Below are positions 31,795 through 43,209 of a stretch of DNA of 64,000 nt, in pieces; position 1 is the stretch's first letter, and every line of letters starts with the position of its first letter. Under the pieces are notes generated by a model. That model was not told the DNA's origin, made no database searches, and was given only the letters and a program-made list of their open reading frames with translations. The position numbers and the translations under genes were made by a program. This stretch comes from Archilochus colubris (Eukaryota > Chordata > Aves > Apodiformes > Trochilidae), in NCBI GenBank assembly GCA_023079485.1, contig CM041083.1, positions 59,669,847 to 59,733,846 on the forward strand. Reading direction: 5' to 3'.

Positions 31795-32095
31795 TAGAAC
31801 AGGCAGTGAAAGTGTGAGAGAGGAGAGTTATCTGTCTGTCTTAGTATAGGGATGACAAGAGATAAGAAGGAAGGACGGCAGAGGACAGAGAAGAAGCCAG
31901 TGAGTATGTAGAGTGAGACAGAGGGGAAAGGAGATTGCACAAAAGAGAGAAGGAAAGACAGATTGAGTAGCACAAGCTAAAAATAATCAGTGAAGGGAGT
32001 GAAAATTAGTTGTAAAGGATAGACTGTCAAAGTGCAAGAGAAGGCAAAGGAGAGTGAGTCAGGGTATAAAGAGAAGAGGAAGAAAATGAGTTTAT
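31795..32095 (+). other. Purine-rich stretch
   Basis: About 300 bases on the + strand are strongly enriched in A and G (for example GAAGGAAGGACGGCAGAGG and AAAGAGAGAAGGAAAGACAG). It is not a clean repeat. It may be a decayed GA microsatellite. No gene is seen. Confidence 0.5.
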
Positions 32096-32986
32096 TATCT
32101 CTTTTATCTGACAGTTACTGAGATATAAAAAACTTGCCTGATGGAGAGCCAGCAATTACCCTGCTCCATGCAAGCCTTGGCTTAAAAAAGTGGGAAGGAA
32201 ATGAAACAGATTTCTGATCAGAGACAACCCTCTGCTCTGCCATTGCTTGTGTGCTGGAGCAGTGCCTGCTTCTCTGCTGGTTCTCCACTCTCTCTGCTGA
32301 GCTGGTAGAATGCTTATCATCAAGATGCAAGTGTCAGGCAATGCCTAGAGAAGGTCTCATCCAGGTCAAAAAGAGCAATGTAACAAGCACTGGAAAACAC
32401 TCCTAGGAAGCACTTAGGAGTGGGTTGCTTGATGAGTTGGTTTTATTCCTTAACAACCCCCCAAAACCTACATGCTGCACATCACATTTCTGTTTTCCCA
32501 GCATCTGGAATGCATAAAGGGTTGAATTTATTCCTCTGCTTCCTTCAACACTGGCACCTGTGGAGGCTTGGGGGACTTCTCTGGACAAAATATTGTTTTA
32601 CTCTGATGCTCTGTTGCAGTCCCACTCCTTGTCACACTCATTAGCACTCTGCAAGAGGGAACATGCACATCCATGACCCTGCTGCAGGTATTGCAGTCAT
32701 CCAGGGTCCATGTGTTTGCTGCTGCTGTAAGTAGGCAATGCAGTTCTGGGGATCAACTCCCTTCCTACCAAAGCCACCTGTGAATTGGGAAGGTGCAGAA
32801 CCTAAGCTTTAACCATGAGAAAACAGAAAAGATGGCTCTGTAGCTTGACAGGATCTCGGGTAGCCCTAGAAGCTGCTCTGGGACTTTTTCATCTTTCACA
32901 TGACTGCTTCCACTGCAGCTCCTTGTTTCCCTGCTTCATTGCTTACTATGGGACTAGAAAGGGTTGGTCCATCTGCCACCCCACGA

Positions 32987-33294
32987 GTCTGGTGTAGTGA
33001 AATGAGGCAACCAGGTGCCACTAATTGCCAGGTAGTGAGCATGAGCTTGTGTCAAGCCCACCTGTGCCTGATTAGGGTGGGCCCCCACTGCGCATGAGCA
33101 GGATTAGGGGGCCAATAAAAGGTGAACTTCCAAACACAGGCTCAGCTCAGTCCTGAGCAAGCCAGCAGAGAGGTCAGCTGCTCTTGGAGCAACAGCACCG
33201 ATCCGGGCTAGTCAACTCTGAGAGCCATAGGCTTAGAGCATTACTCTTGAGTCTCTGCTGGAACACCTGGTTGCCTCATTTCACTACAGTCTGG
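32987..33294 (+). mobile_element. LTR-like element with 25-bp TIRs and 6-bp TSD
   Basis: The element proper is 32993-33288 (296 bp). It begins TGTAGTGAAATGAGGC and ends with the exact inverted repeat, identical over 25 bases (32993-33017 and 33264-33288). GTCTGG flanks both sides (32987-32992 and 33289-33294). TG...CA ends and a 6-bp duplication are typical of a solo LTR from an ERVK-like (beta/alpha-type) endogenous retrovirus. In support, a GGCCAATAAAAGG box (33110-33122) could serve as CAAT plus TATA or polyadenylation signal, and two GATTAGGG boxes lie upstream (33070 and 33102). Terminal inverted repeats of 25 bp are unusually long for an LTR, so a non-autonomous DNA element is the alternative. 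The perfect ends and duplication suggest a fairly recent insertion. It contains no genes. Confidence 0.85.
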
Positions 33295-33739
33295 CACTGG
33301 GGAATCAGCCTTGGGTTCCTTTGTTTCTCTTCCATGGTTCCAGCAAATGAGTGCAACAATCTTGGGCACTGTGGAAAAGGGTCCCTCTTTTTTCAGTGGG
33401 ATAGGTTTGGACCTCTGAAGAATGGAGATATTGGTGTAGTAGAAAAATAAGGCCAGCTGCTGATTCCATCTTTTTATTTAATTTTCAAGGATGAAGAACT
33501 TTCATATCTAAGCCCTCAGTTTACATCCAGCCCCGAAGGAATGGGTGTCAATCACTACCACTTGATAATCTGGACAGATACTGTTCTTGTCAGATCCACT
33601 GCATTTTAAATCATGCTGATAACATACCTTGCTGGCAATCAGGATAGAAACTGTAGAACCAGAAGCATAAAAAGAATTGCCTTCATAAAAACAAGCTGGA
33701 AGGAGAGGCAGTGTGCAAGCTTGATTTTAGTCTCAGGTT

Positions 33740-33890
33740 CCAAATTTCATCACAGATGCCTGCCAGTGTGGCTCTGAGCAAGCCATGTAACTGCAGCATC
33801 TCAGCTGTTATCTCTAAAATTGGGATAAATATTGCTTTCTTGATTGATGTTATAAATTATAAGGTACTTAAATAGTATGTAAATTAGGGT
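33740..33890 (+). mobile_element. MIR-like SINE relic
   Basis: CTCTGAGCAAGCCATGTAAC, then GCATCTCAGCTGTTATCTC and AAAATTGGGATAAATATTGC follow the CORE-SINE order 'cttgggcaagtcacttaacctctctgagcctcagtttcctcatctgtaaaatggggata'. The flanks on both sides are unrecognisable. Confidence 0.6.
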
Positions 33891-36131
33891 CCTGTAAATA
33901 ATGCAGAAGTGTGGATGAGTGTAACTGGAGGAAGATGAGTAGAATAAAAAGAAGTTCAACATGATCAGAATGCCAGTCTGCTGAGTGAAAATATATGGGG
34001 AGTCCATAAACTCTACTTATTTTCTGTATAGAGCAAGTCTGTCAGCCATAAATCTCTAGCACTAAATCATTTTAAATATTTGTCTCGTTGGTTCAGTTTA
34101 ATTTTCTGACTTTTGAGCTATTATTTAAGAAATATGTCTCTAAGAGCAGGCCTTAGGTTCAAACCCTATACTGTGATTTAGGCTTGCTTCTGAATTGTAG
34201 GGACTAAATTCTGCTGTCAGGTACATAAGCACAGCTCTCTGGGATGCTGATGAGAACTGGAGCTGCAGAGATAAATTTGCTATTTAATATATTTTCCATA
34301 GCTGTAGACTTTTAAAAATTACAGTTTAAAAGTTAGGTTGTTTTGTTTTGAGTTTTCTTGTTTGGTTGGTTTATTTTTGTTGTTGTTGTTGAATACAAAC
34401 AGTACATAGTGATAAGCCACTAATTCCTGCTGAGTGAACTCGAAGACTGAGGGATATAAACATTCCATATTTTCCAGGATTGCACCAATTTCAAGCTGGA
34501 GCTCTGTTTAGAAAGTGGGTGGGTGGTGTGATGAGCCTTGTCCTGAACTGAAGGGGTATCTGAACTGCCAGGACGTGGCAAAAAGCTGCAGTTGTTCAAT
34601 GATTTGCAGCAGATGGAGCCCAGTTATAAACCTATGAGAAATAGACATGGGCTATCCTGTAGAGGCAGCACATGAAGTGTCCCAGTAGGGACCATCCACT
34701 GTGACATCTTCCAATGGTACACAGAGTTGAGATCCAAGTTTTGCTGCTTTCATGTTGCACTGTAGGACTTTCCTAAAGGGAAGCTGGAAAAATCTGGCTG
34801 TGACTGTAAAAGCAGAGGCTTAACCATAGGCAGTCCTCCATAGGACATGTGATCTGAATATGATCTATAAGGAGCATCCAAATACTCTTGATAATGTTGT
34901 TTTTAGGTGTGATGGTTTCAGGATATAATTGCATCAAGTCTGGTAGAAAGAGATCATGTCTCCCCTTTGGAGAGGGGGTTGTGTGCCCAACTCCATCTTG
35001 GTGCTTCTGTCAGCTGCTGGAAAAATAAAAGGACTGGCTTTTCCACTGAAGTTTTCATTGCTCTTTTACTGTCACAGGCACTTCAGAAAGTCCAAGGAAC
35101 AGCTAGCTAGATCAGTAAGACTTGTGTATGGACACAGCAGAAACCAAACTGGAATTGCGTTGGCATCTAAGGCTTTGGAAGAACAGGGAAATAGAGCTGT
35201 GTTTGCCAGCTGTTCAAAGGGAAAAAAACAGTACAGACAAGAGCACTGCTTTTTTTTCCATGCAAGCAATGCAATCTTGAAAGAAGAAAAATAAAAGGCT
35301 TAGTTTAATCCCAGTGGTAAATTGCTAACATGTTCTTCAGTCTGTTTTCTTACCTACATTAATATAATGGACAAGGATTGTAAAAATGCAGCACTTTACA
35401 CCAAATTTGAGATTGTGGCTGGACAGCTTGAGAAAAAAGCTCTAAATAGGGACCTTTTGGGCACTAGTGAAATTATGGCTTTTGAACATAAAGGCAGCTT
35501 TGAAACCACCTGTATAACTAACTGTGAAAGAACTAATGTGGAGTCAGATTTTTGGCATGAAAATTAGGATTTAATTTTGCTTTTTGTTTGGGGGTTTTAA
35601 AATTTTCTTCTGTTTGTGAACTCTCTCAAGGGATGTAAAAAATCCTTTCCACTCTGCCTTTATGCCATAAGGTATTTGAGGGATAGAGACACATTTTATG
35701 AATGTCATTTAAAGTCTTTTCTGTAGCTCTTTGTTTCCAATAGGTGTAAAATTAACCTGGCTTGAGTACATTATTGAAACACCTGCACACCATTGGATAA
35801 CATTTTCTTTGCCCTGGTAATTGCATTTTTCAGTTAACAGATGCTCCAACTGCTTGTTTTGAAGCTGGAAAGGATAACACAAGTTAGGACCTACATAAAC
35901 AGAGAAAATTACTCTTTCTATGCTTTTTGGCAGCAGTTGTGGATTAGATACACATGAATGTCCCCTCACAGATGTAGAGGTGATATTAAGCTGAGAAATC
36001 ATGTGATACCAATTAAACATGTATGTCAACTGGCTTTGGTTCAGTAATTTATTTTCCTGAGTGTATTCCAGCATCTTAAAAAAAAAAAAATAAATCTGAC
36101 ACTAAATAAAGAATAATCAGTCTGTTAGAGT
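33891..36131 (+). other. TMEM178B: Intron 2, unannotated stretch
   Basis: No gene or transposon is recognised. It includes a TTGTTGTTGTTG run near 34377-34391 and an A13 run near 36077. Confidence 0.6.
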
Positions 36132-36765
36132 GGCATAGAATGGTTTGGGTTGGAAGGGACCATAAAGATCACCCAGTTCCAACCCCCCTGCCATGGGCAG
36201 GGACACCTCCCACTAGATCAGGTTGCTCAAGGCCCCATTCAGCCTGGCCCTGAACACTTCCAGGGAGCAGGCATCCACAATTTCCCTAAGCAACCTGTTC
36301 CAGTGTCTTACCACCCTTATAGTAAAGAATTTCCTCCTAATATCAAAACTAACTCTCCCATCTTTGAGTTTGGAACTATTGTCCCTTGTCCTCTTGCTAC
36401 ACACCCATGCAAAAAGCTCTACTCCAGCTTTCTTCTAGGCCCCCTTCAGGTATTGGAAAGCCACTATAAGGTCACCTCCTCTTCTCTAGGCTGATCAACC
36501 CCAACTTCTTCAGTCTGAGTTCATAGGGGATGTGCTCCAATCCCCTGATAATTTTTGTGGCCCTTCTCTGAACATGTTCAAGGAGCTCTATGTCCTTCTT
36601 ATGTTGGGGACTCCAGATTTACACAGTGTTCCAGGTGGGGTCTCACAGGAATGGAGTAGAGGGGGAGAATCACCTCGCTTGACCAGCTGGCCACAGTTCT
36701 TTTGATGCAGCCCAGGACACATATTCAAGCACACATTGTCAGCTCATGTTGAGCATCTGGTTCTA
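36132..36765 (-). mobile_element. CR1 LINE fragment (older subfamily)
   Basis: Read on the - strand, it ends in the CR1 tail (TTGGAAGGGACCATAAAGATC on the + strand). Upstream it holds a decayed C-terminal ORF2 region. The 63-codon frame at 36213-36404 still reads RKFFTIRVVRHWNRL and ends near LEVFRARLNGALSNLI, the usual CR1 C-terminus. Its tail differs from the CR1 copies at 16603 and 38195, so it is a different and older subfamily. It is 5'-truncated near 36765 and broken by stops and frameshifts. Confidence 0.9.
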
Positions 36766-38194
36766 CCTCAGGTTATGTTTGGGTTTGTTTTTTTTTTTTT
36801 TAAGGCTTACTAACATGGTCTAAAGTGGTTATCATTTTTCAGTGGTGAAAGTCAGATAACTTGCAGCCATTCAGAGCTTCAGGTAAGAGTTTTGTTTGTG
36901 CTACTGGGAAGGGAAGTCACCCTCTTTTCCCTGTGGGACAAACTCCTACAGCTTTCAGAAGGTCTGAGGTAAGAGTTAAGGTATTTTTAGGTATGGAAAA
37001 GCTATTTTTAAGTCTTCTTTTGTTATTTTTTTTCAGTTTTAATGGCTCCCTCTGAGCCCTCTGTGGTTGGGGTTGTTGTAACTAAGGCATCTGGTGCTTA
37101 AGCTGAAAAAAAATGAGTAAAACAGTCCTAGCAGCACTTTAAAAAGCTTTTTGTTCCAAAAAGACTTTCTTTTTTAACATGCAGCAGATGGGATAGTATA
37201 AAGTTTTGGAAGTAGGTTATGGAGTCTACTTGATACAGAATAGAGGCACTGTGCAGTTCATGGTTTTGTTACTTAAGGAGTCCTGTGATGTGCTCATTTC
37301 TATCAGTAGTGCACCATTTCCTAACCACTCCTTCCTACCTCTGTACCATCTCTTCAGTGGTACCAGTGCAAAAACTTAGGTGTCTCTACTATGAACTAAA
37401 TTAGGGAGCTGATCCTCATTCACAAGGACCCAGAGAGAGGGAAAATGTGTTTTTTCTTCTGAATCATTTCCCCAGCCCAGATTATTGCAGGAGCCCACTG
37501 CCTTTGTGTGGTGTGAGGGCAGGGAGATGTGGCCTTGAGGCACTGGAGCAGGGATGCTGATGCATGCTGGCCTCTGAGTTGGTATTGCTCTGCTTTATCT
37601 GGACACTGGAATATATGATCAGGTAAACAAGGGAGAACACATAAAGACCACACCAGAATGTGACAGTTTTAAATTAAATGAAATTTTGAGCCCACATAAT
37701 GGAACAACTTTGAGTAAAGGATTACAGCCACTTATTCCCAGTAAGCCAACACGTTTATGTTCATCCCTACCAGTCAGTAGGACACACACCAGAAATTCAA
37801 TTTAGCCTTCTGTGTACCCTCTACCAGGCAGACAATAAATTCATTTAATCTTCTCCTTGAGGCTATGTCTGTTCTACACTTTTCTTTGTGGCTATTAAAT
37901 AGGAAGAGACATATTTACTTGAGATGTTTTCCAGTCCATATCCTCCAACCTTCACAAGAGGCAAAGCCACAAGTCTTGCTAGGGCAAGGCATTGCCCTTA
38001 CTCCAGCATCATGCCCTTTTTCCCTGACGTGAGCAAAAAGCTGGTAAAGGTGGCAGAGGAGGAGCTCCACCCTGTAGGTCTCACAGACGTCTGGGTTGTT
38101 GGTGTATAATGTGCCTTGTGGGTCACTAAGAGACTTGGTCTGTAAGCTTTGAGCCCATATCTAAGACAAACTTCTAACAAAACCTGTAGATATC
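36766..38194 (+). other. TMEM178B: Intron 2, unannotated stretch
   Basis: Nothing is recognised apart from T runs (36788-36801). The frame at 37924-38109 has no recognisable product. Confidence 0.6.
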
Positions 38195-39126
38195 TAGATG
38201 TTGATGATCTAGATGAGGGGATTGAGTCCATCATCAGCAAATTCGCAGACGACACTAAGCTGGGGGGAAGTGTCGATCAACTGGAAGGCAGGAGAGCTCT
38301 GCAGAGGGACCTGGACAGACTGGAGAGTTGGGCTGATTCCAATGGGATGAGGTTTAACACGGCCAAGTGCCGGGTCCTGCACTTTGGCCACAACAACCCC
38401 ATGCAGCGCTACAGGCTGGGGACAGAGTGGCTGGAGAGCAGCCAGACACAGAGGGACCTGGGAGTCTGGATTGACAGGAAGCTGAACATGAGCCAGCAGT
38501 GTGCCCAGGTGGCCAAGAAGGCCAATGGCATCCTGGCCTGTATCAGGAACAGCGTGGCCAGCAGGTCCAAGGAAGTGATTCTGCCCCTGTACTCAGCGCT
38601 GGTGGGGCCACACCTCGAGTACTGTGTCCAGTTCTGGGCCCCTCAGTTCGGGAAGGATATCGAGGTCCTGGAGCAGGTCCAAAGGAGGGCAACCAGGCTG
38701 GTGAAGGGACTCGAGCACAGACCGTATGAGGAGAGGCTGAGGGAGCTGGGGCTGTTCAGCCTGGAGAAGAGGAGGCTCCAAGGAGACCTCATCACTCTCT
38801 ACAACTCCCTGAAAGGAGGTTGTAACCGGGTGGATGTTGGTCTCTTTTGCCAGACGACTTTCAACAAGACAAGAGGGCACGGTCTTAAGTTGTGCCAGGG
38901 GAAATTTAGGTTAGATATTAGAAAGAATTTCTTTATGGAGAGAGTGATCAGGCATTGGAATGGGCTGCCCAGGGAAGTAGTGGATTCTCCGTCCCTGGAG
39001 ATATTTTAAAAGAGACTGGATGTGGCACTCAGTGCCATAGTGTAGCAACCGCAACGGTGGTTCAAGGGTTGGACTCGATGATCTCTGAGGTCCCTTCCAA
39101 CCCAGCCAATTCTATGATTCTATGAT
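38195..39126 (+). mobile_element. CR1 LINE, 3' ~930 bp with open RT C-terminus
   Basis: This is a 5'-truncated CR1 retrotransposon. From about 38200 an open frame runs to 39009, entering inside the reverse transcriptase. The motif [10 protein letters not shown] near its start is the catalytic YxDD-type box (FADD in CR1). It is followed by the thumb and C-terminal region: [50 protein letters not shown], and [19 protein letters not shown]. The frame stops at LEIF (TAA at 39007-39009), where related copies continue KKRLDVALSA, so the very end is lost by one nonsense change. The tail ends CCAATTCTATGATTCTATGAT. About 270 codons without a stop or frameshift point to a young copy. It cannot be active without its 5' part. 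Confidence 0.93.
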
Positions 39127-42100
39127 ATTCCATGTTGTCTGATTTCTGTAGAGCATCATCTGAACTGCTCCTCTGTTGAGGGACCCTGAAATAAGCTTCA
39201 CCTGAGTTGATTTTGTGGTGCTTTTTCTGACTGTCAAGCTCTGAAATAATTTAAGAAGTACAAATATGTGTGTGTGTACTTGTGTACATACATGTTAATA
39301 TAGCATCCATATAGGCTAGTATAAGTTAAGGGAGAGTGTGTAATAAAAGATTCTCCACTCTCCACTTCTCCATCCAGAAGAGGGTTTTATTTACTGTTGT
39401 ACTTCATAGGCTTTAGGCTGTTGCTGAGAGCTGAAAGAACCTTGAGCCTGATTTAGGCACCTTCTAAGAGTGTTGTAAATTTTGGCAATTTTTGCCATCA
39501 CCCTTATCACGCTTTGGGGATTTATGTATTTTTTTTTTTAGCTTTCAGTAAAGAAGAGAATAGATGTAATGAAAGTCATTACAACTTCCTCTTCTCCCTC
39601 TTCTGGCTGCAAACCTGATTGGGCCCAGAAGCTGCAGGGATTTCTCTTGTAATGTGTTACTGGTTATCTGCACTGTTGAGGTGTATGAGGCTTTGCATCT
39701 CTTCCCAGTACAAAATCCAGGGAATCCTTACACTTTTAGCCTGTTGAATGTGCAATGTGGTGTAGTGTTTTCTCTCTGGGAAGCTCAAGCTTACGTGGAG
39801 ACCCCTCACACGGTGTGTACAGGAGGGTGGGTGTGCTCCTCCCTGAATTGTGGCCATTCTGTCAGTCCCATTCCTCCACCAGCTTTGAGACTCTTGCTCT
39901 TGTCTCTGTCCCTTTTATAAAAAGGACAAAAAATTTACAGCTCTTGAACAGCTTTAAATTGCCTTCAGAAGGTCTTTTAAAATGTTAGCTTATGGTTTGC
40001 TTTTTCCTATGCTGGTGCTGCCATTACTTCATACTTCACGTTTATTGTCTTTTCAAGCTTTTTCAAAAGTGTTGCTTACATACACCTTGACTGATCACTG
40101 CCTTACTGGGATGTGGATTTTTATGGCACATTGCAACAATAGATATATGAATATATTAACTAGAGAGTTGGGAGTGAAGAATGGATGTGAGTGTGTGAAG
40201 ATGCAAGCAGTGTGTCTATACAGCTTTTTTTTTGAGTGGGCTCATTCTTCCTATCTCCAAAGCTTGCTTGGAGCCATGATTGTGCTGAATATGGGAAAAA
40301 ACCAAAAAACAAAAACAAAAACCAACATTTACCTAGGAAAGATTGTGTAGAAATATGTGAAGAGAAAATGTGGGGACATAGTTCATGTTCTTTCTCATTT
40401 TCTGGGGAATTAATTGCCTAGTTAATGTTACCTTGACTTCTTTGTAGGGAGGTTTGCTGACCCACAAAAGGGTTTAGTGCTGAGTGGGGAGGTGTAGTTT
40501 TGCAGAAGCAGAACTGGACACTGCAGGCACTAAAGGTCTGTGATGCTCTCACCTTAGGTGCAGCAATGAGCTCCATTTGGTAGTTGTGAGACCCAGAATT
40601 CAGGTTTCTGGATGGAGGTGAAATGAAGTCTCTAGGGTTGTGTTAATTTGGAATTTAGTACCATTCTGGTAGCTTAAAACAACAGAGCATAACCAAAGCA
40701 TATGTGCAAGCCTAGTTCCTGTGCACCCATTCATCCAGCATTGATCTTGAGGAAGAAAAGTAGTTCTAGAAAACCTTTGGGATTACCACTCTATCCTAAA
40801 CATACTTTTTTTTCTGAATGAAATATAATAAGATGTACAAGACTGCTTTCTTATGCTTTTGCATATCTGTCTTTCTATGTACTGATGATATATTTATATA
40901 CAAGGTCTTTGTTCCCTGTTTGCTTCTGGTTAATAGTAAATCTCTGAATCTTCAGAACCTAAAAAAAAAAGAAAAAGAAAAAGTTTCCACAGAGTGGGTG
41001 CAGTTCCAGGGCTTTGGATTTTCCATGTGTTCCTGGGCTGTAATCAGAGGTGATTAGAGGCAGCTTTAATGCAGTGCCACACTGCAGTACAAAGTCAGCT
41101 TTATGGTAGGTGGCAAGCAAGCAGGGCATTTCTTACTATCTGGAATAAATCCTGCCTTATGCTGTCATATATTTCCACCTCATGTTGCTGCCCAAATCTG
41201 TGTTGTTGGCCATGGTCTATGTGGAACCTCTTTGTAAAATAAAGGCTACATTTGCTTGGGTGCATGCCTGGTGAGCTGTCTGAATGGAGTGATGAGATCT
41301 TTTTGAAACCAGCTGTCCCTACAGCCTGGTACCACTGCTCATGGCAATGGCAGGAATTGCCTTTCTGGTCACCTACACTGGAACTTTGTTTATGGTCCTT
41401 GGTCTTCAGGCCCCAGCACATAAACAGTGTGATGAACTCCATTTAGAGATATTTACTAACCTTCAGGCTGTTTTTTACCTAGCGTGAGTCCTTCAAAAGT
41501 TCCACGAGATGGCACTGCACTAGCTCTGCTGTAGGCAACGACAAAAAAAACCTGTTCTGAGGGGAAAATCAGGCACCTCACTCACACCCTTGTGGGTTTG
41601 TTACACTTTCCACCTGATGCCCAGAGAGTTCCTGCTTCAGAGGCAAGGTAAAGACCATCTCCTTGCTTCCTGTGGAAGCTGGTAATGAGTCTGCTGCCTG
41701 ACAGAGCTTGTTGTGCTGGGCTGTTCTGCTGGGCTGGTTTTCAGAGGGAAACCAAGAGGTGGCAAAGGTTGCTTTGGATCTTGGTTCATTAGCCAGAGTA
41801 CCATGCAGTGCTGACCAGAGGGAAGGTGCTTCCTTTCCCTGCCACTCTGTTTTTGTTTTGTTTTTTTTTTCCAAGGCTGCCTTAGGAACATAGAGTCGGT
41901 GTCTTCTCAGCAGATGTTTTGTCATGGAAAATTGCCTTTTGAAGGGGCTTTCTGCTCTTCTATTTGTGTGTTTGTGACCCTTTAGAGATGATATATATTG
42001 TTCTTCTTCCCTGCCCCTTTCCAACTGGCACCTTTAATTGCTCCCTGTCTCTTCCAGTTTCTTTTCTGCTTCTGGTATTGTTTTCACTTTACACTTCCTA

Positions 42101-42529
42101 TAGCAGGAATCATAACAAGTAGTCCCAGGGTGGCTTTTGAGCTGTGTTTTCTTGCTTCTCAGCACAGGGCTTCAGCCTTTGTCATATCCCAGGCAAATCC
42201 GACTTTGTCAGTGGAGCAAACTGGGGATAATGCCCATTGCTGACTACAACTTTGGAGCACCACAAGAGTAACAGCAGACCAGGGAGATGACCAAGTGGTG
42301 CCTGCTTGCTCTGCCATGTGTGTCCCCTGCCATGCCATCTGTTAGCATTACCCAGGGCTATTCTGTTAAATTTTCAGGCCATCTAATGGTATGACTTTAG
42401 TAGTTCTGGGAAAAGTATGTCCCTTGATTTTTAGTACAGGTCAACTCATTTTTGCTCTTGTGAAAAAAGTTTAAAGCTCAGACCTGACCTCCAGGTTCCC
42501 AGGGAACTAGAAGTTGAATTTGGCCTCAC
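39127..42529 (+). other. TMEM178B: Intron 2, unannotated stretch
   Basis: No gene or transposon is recognised. Simple sequence only: GTGTGTGTGTA near 39269, T9-10 near 39530, and A-rich CAAAAACAAAAACC near 40303-40323. Confidence 0.6.
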
Positions 42530-42665
42530 TACCCCCTTGTGAGGTTAATGGGATTTTCTCCATTTCCTCCAAAGGATGCAAAGACTGATTTGCTCAGGGG
42601 CATCCAGAGAACTAGCACTGAAACTGTGAATCCTTTTTGATCTTGTGCTCAGTCCTTTAAGAGGT
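42530..42665 (+). mobile_element. MIR-like SINE relic
   Basis: GGATTTTCTCCATTTCCTCC, then CTCAGGGGCATCCAGAGAAC, TAGCACTGAAACTGTGAATCC and TTGTGCTCAGTCC parallel the MIR 3' half. The matching consensus is 'cccattttacagatgaggaa ... cccaaggtcacacagctagt ... ggcagagccgggattc ... ctgtgctcttaacc'. The copy is strongly diverged. Confidence 0.5.
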
Positions 42666-42839
42666 GTATCCCTTTAAGGGCTATACCACCCATTTTAAAA
42701 AATGACCTGCACAAACACCAGAGATGTTCACTTGTAAATGCACTGGCACAGGGAGCAGGGCTGCCACCCTCATACTCTGTTCAGTAGATCACTCCTTGTC
42801 TCTGTTGTATCTTTTAAACCTTTATCTTTTAAACCTCTT

Positions 42840-42958
42840 CCTCTCCTGTGTTCCATCTTTTTATGATTATTTTGTCTTTTCATGCCTGTCTTAAATCTTC
42901 TTCCCTCTTCTTCGGTTTTCTTCTCCTCTTCCAGTAATATTTTTCTCCCTTCCCAGAA
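42840..42958 (+). other. Pyrimidine-rich stretch ending in CCCAG
   Basis: About 115 bases of C/T-rich sequence end TTCTCCCTTCCCAG, which looks like a splice acceptor. The sequence after it has no open frame of note and no matching donor, so I treat it as a pseudo-acceptor. Confidence 0.35.
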
Positions 42959-43093
42959 ATGGTCACCCCTGCCATGAGCTGTAGGAGCAGCTTCCAGACT
43001 GCAAGCAGTTGCTTTTTCTCAGTTTTCCACCCCTTTTGCCCATTTTGGGAACAGCAGCATGGACAGAAGGCTAAACTTTCAACAGTGGGTATC

Positions 43094-43209
43094 AGATAGG
43101 GTACAAACTGCCACATGTGTGCAATAGAGAAAAGCCAAGGGGAACAGGATGCAGTGAAAGGACAGGTGCACATGGAAGGAAGGAAGGAAGGACAGAAGGA
43201 CAGGACAGA
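43094..43209 (+). repeat. Direct repeat A flanking duplication copy 2
   Basis: AGATAGGGTACAAACTGCC to about 43175 matches 45019-45100 in direct orientation, with about 14 differences in 82 positions by eye. It then runs into GGAAGGAAGG and GACAGAAGGACAGGACAGA, which abuts the 1.8-kb core exactly. The higher divergence than between the two cores means this pair is older than the core duplication. Confidence 0.85.

Noticed and set aside
34155..34185. GGTTCAAACCC resembling a tRNA B box.
   Set aside because: There is no A box at the right distance and no cloverleaf can be drawn around it.
38149..39009. A 286-codon frame as a host gene.
   Set aside because: FADDTKLGG and the downstream motifs are those of CR1 reverse transcriptase, and the sequence ends in the CR1 tail.
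42880..43020. Strong pyrimidine tract and CCCAG suggesting an exon start at 42959.
   Set aside because: The sequence after it has no recognisable peptide or donor, and no TMEM178B exon resembles it.
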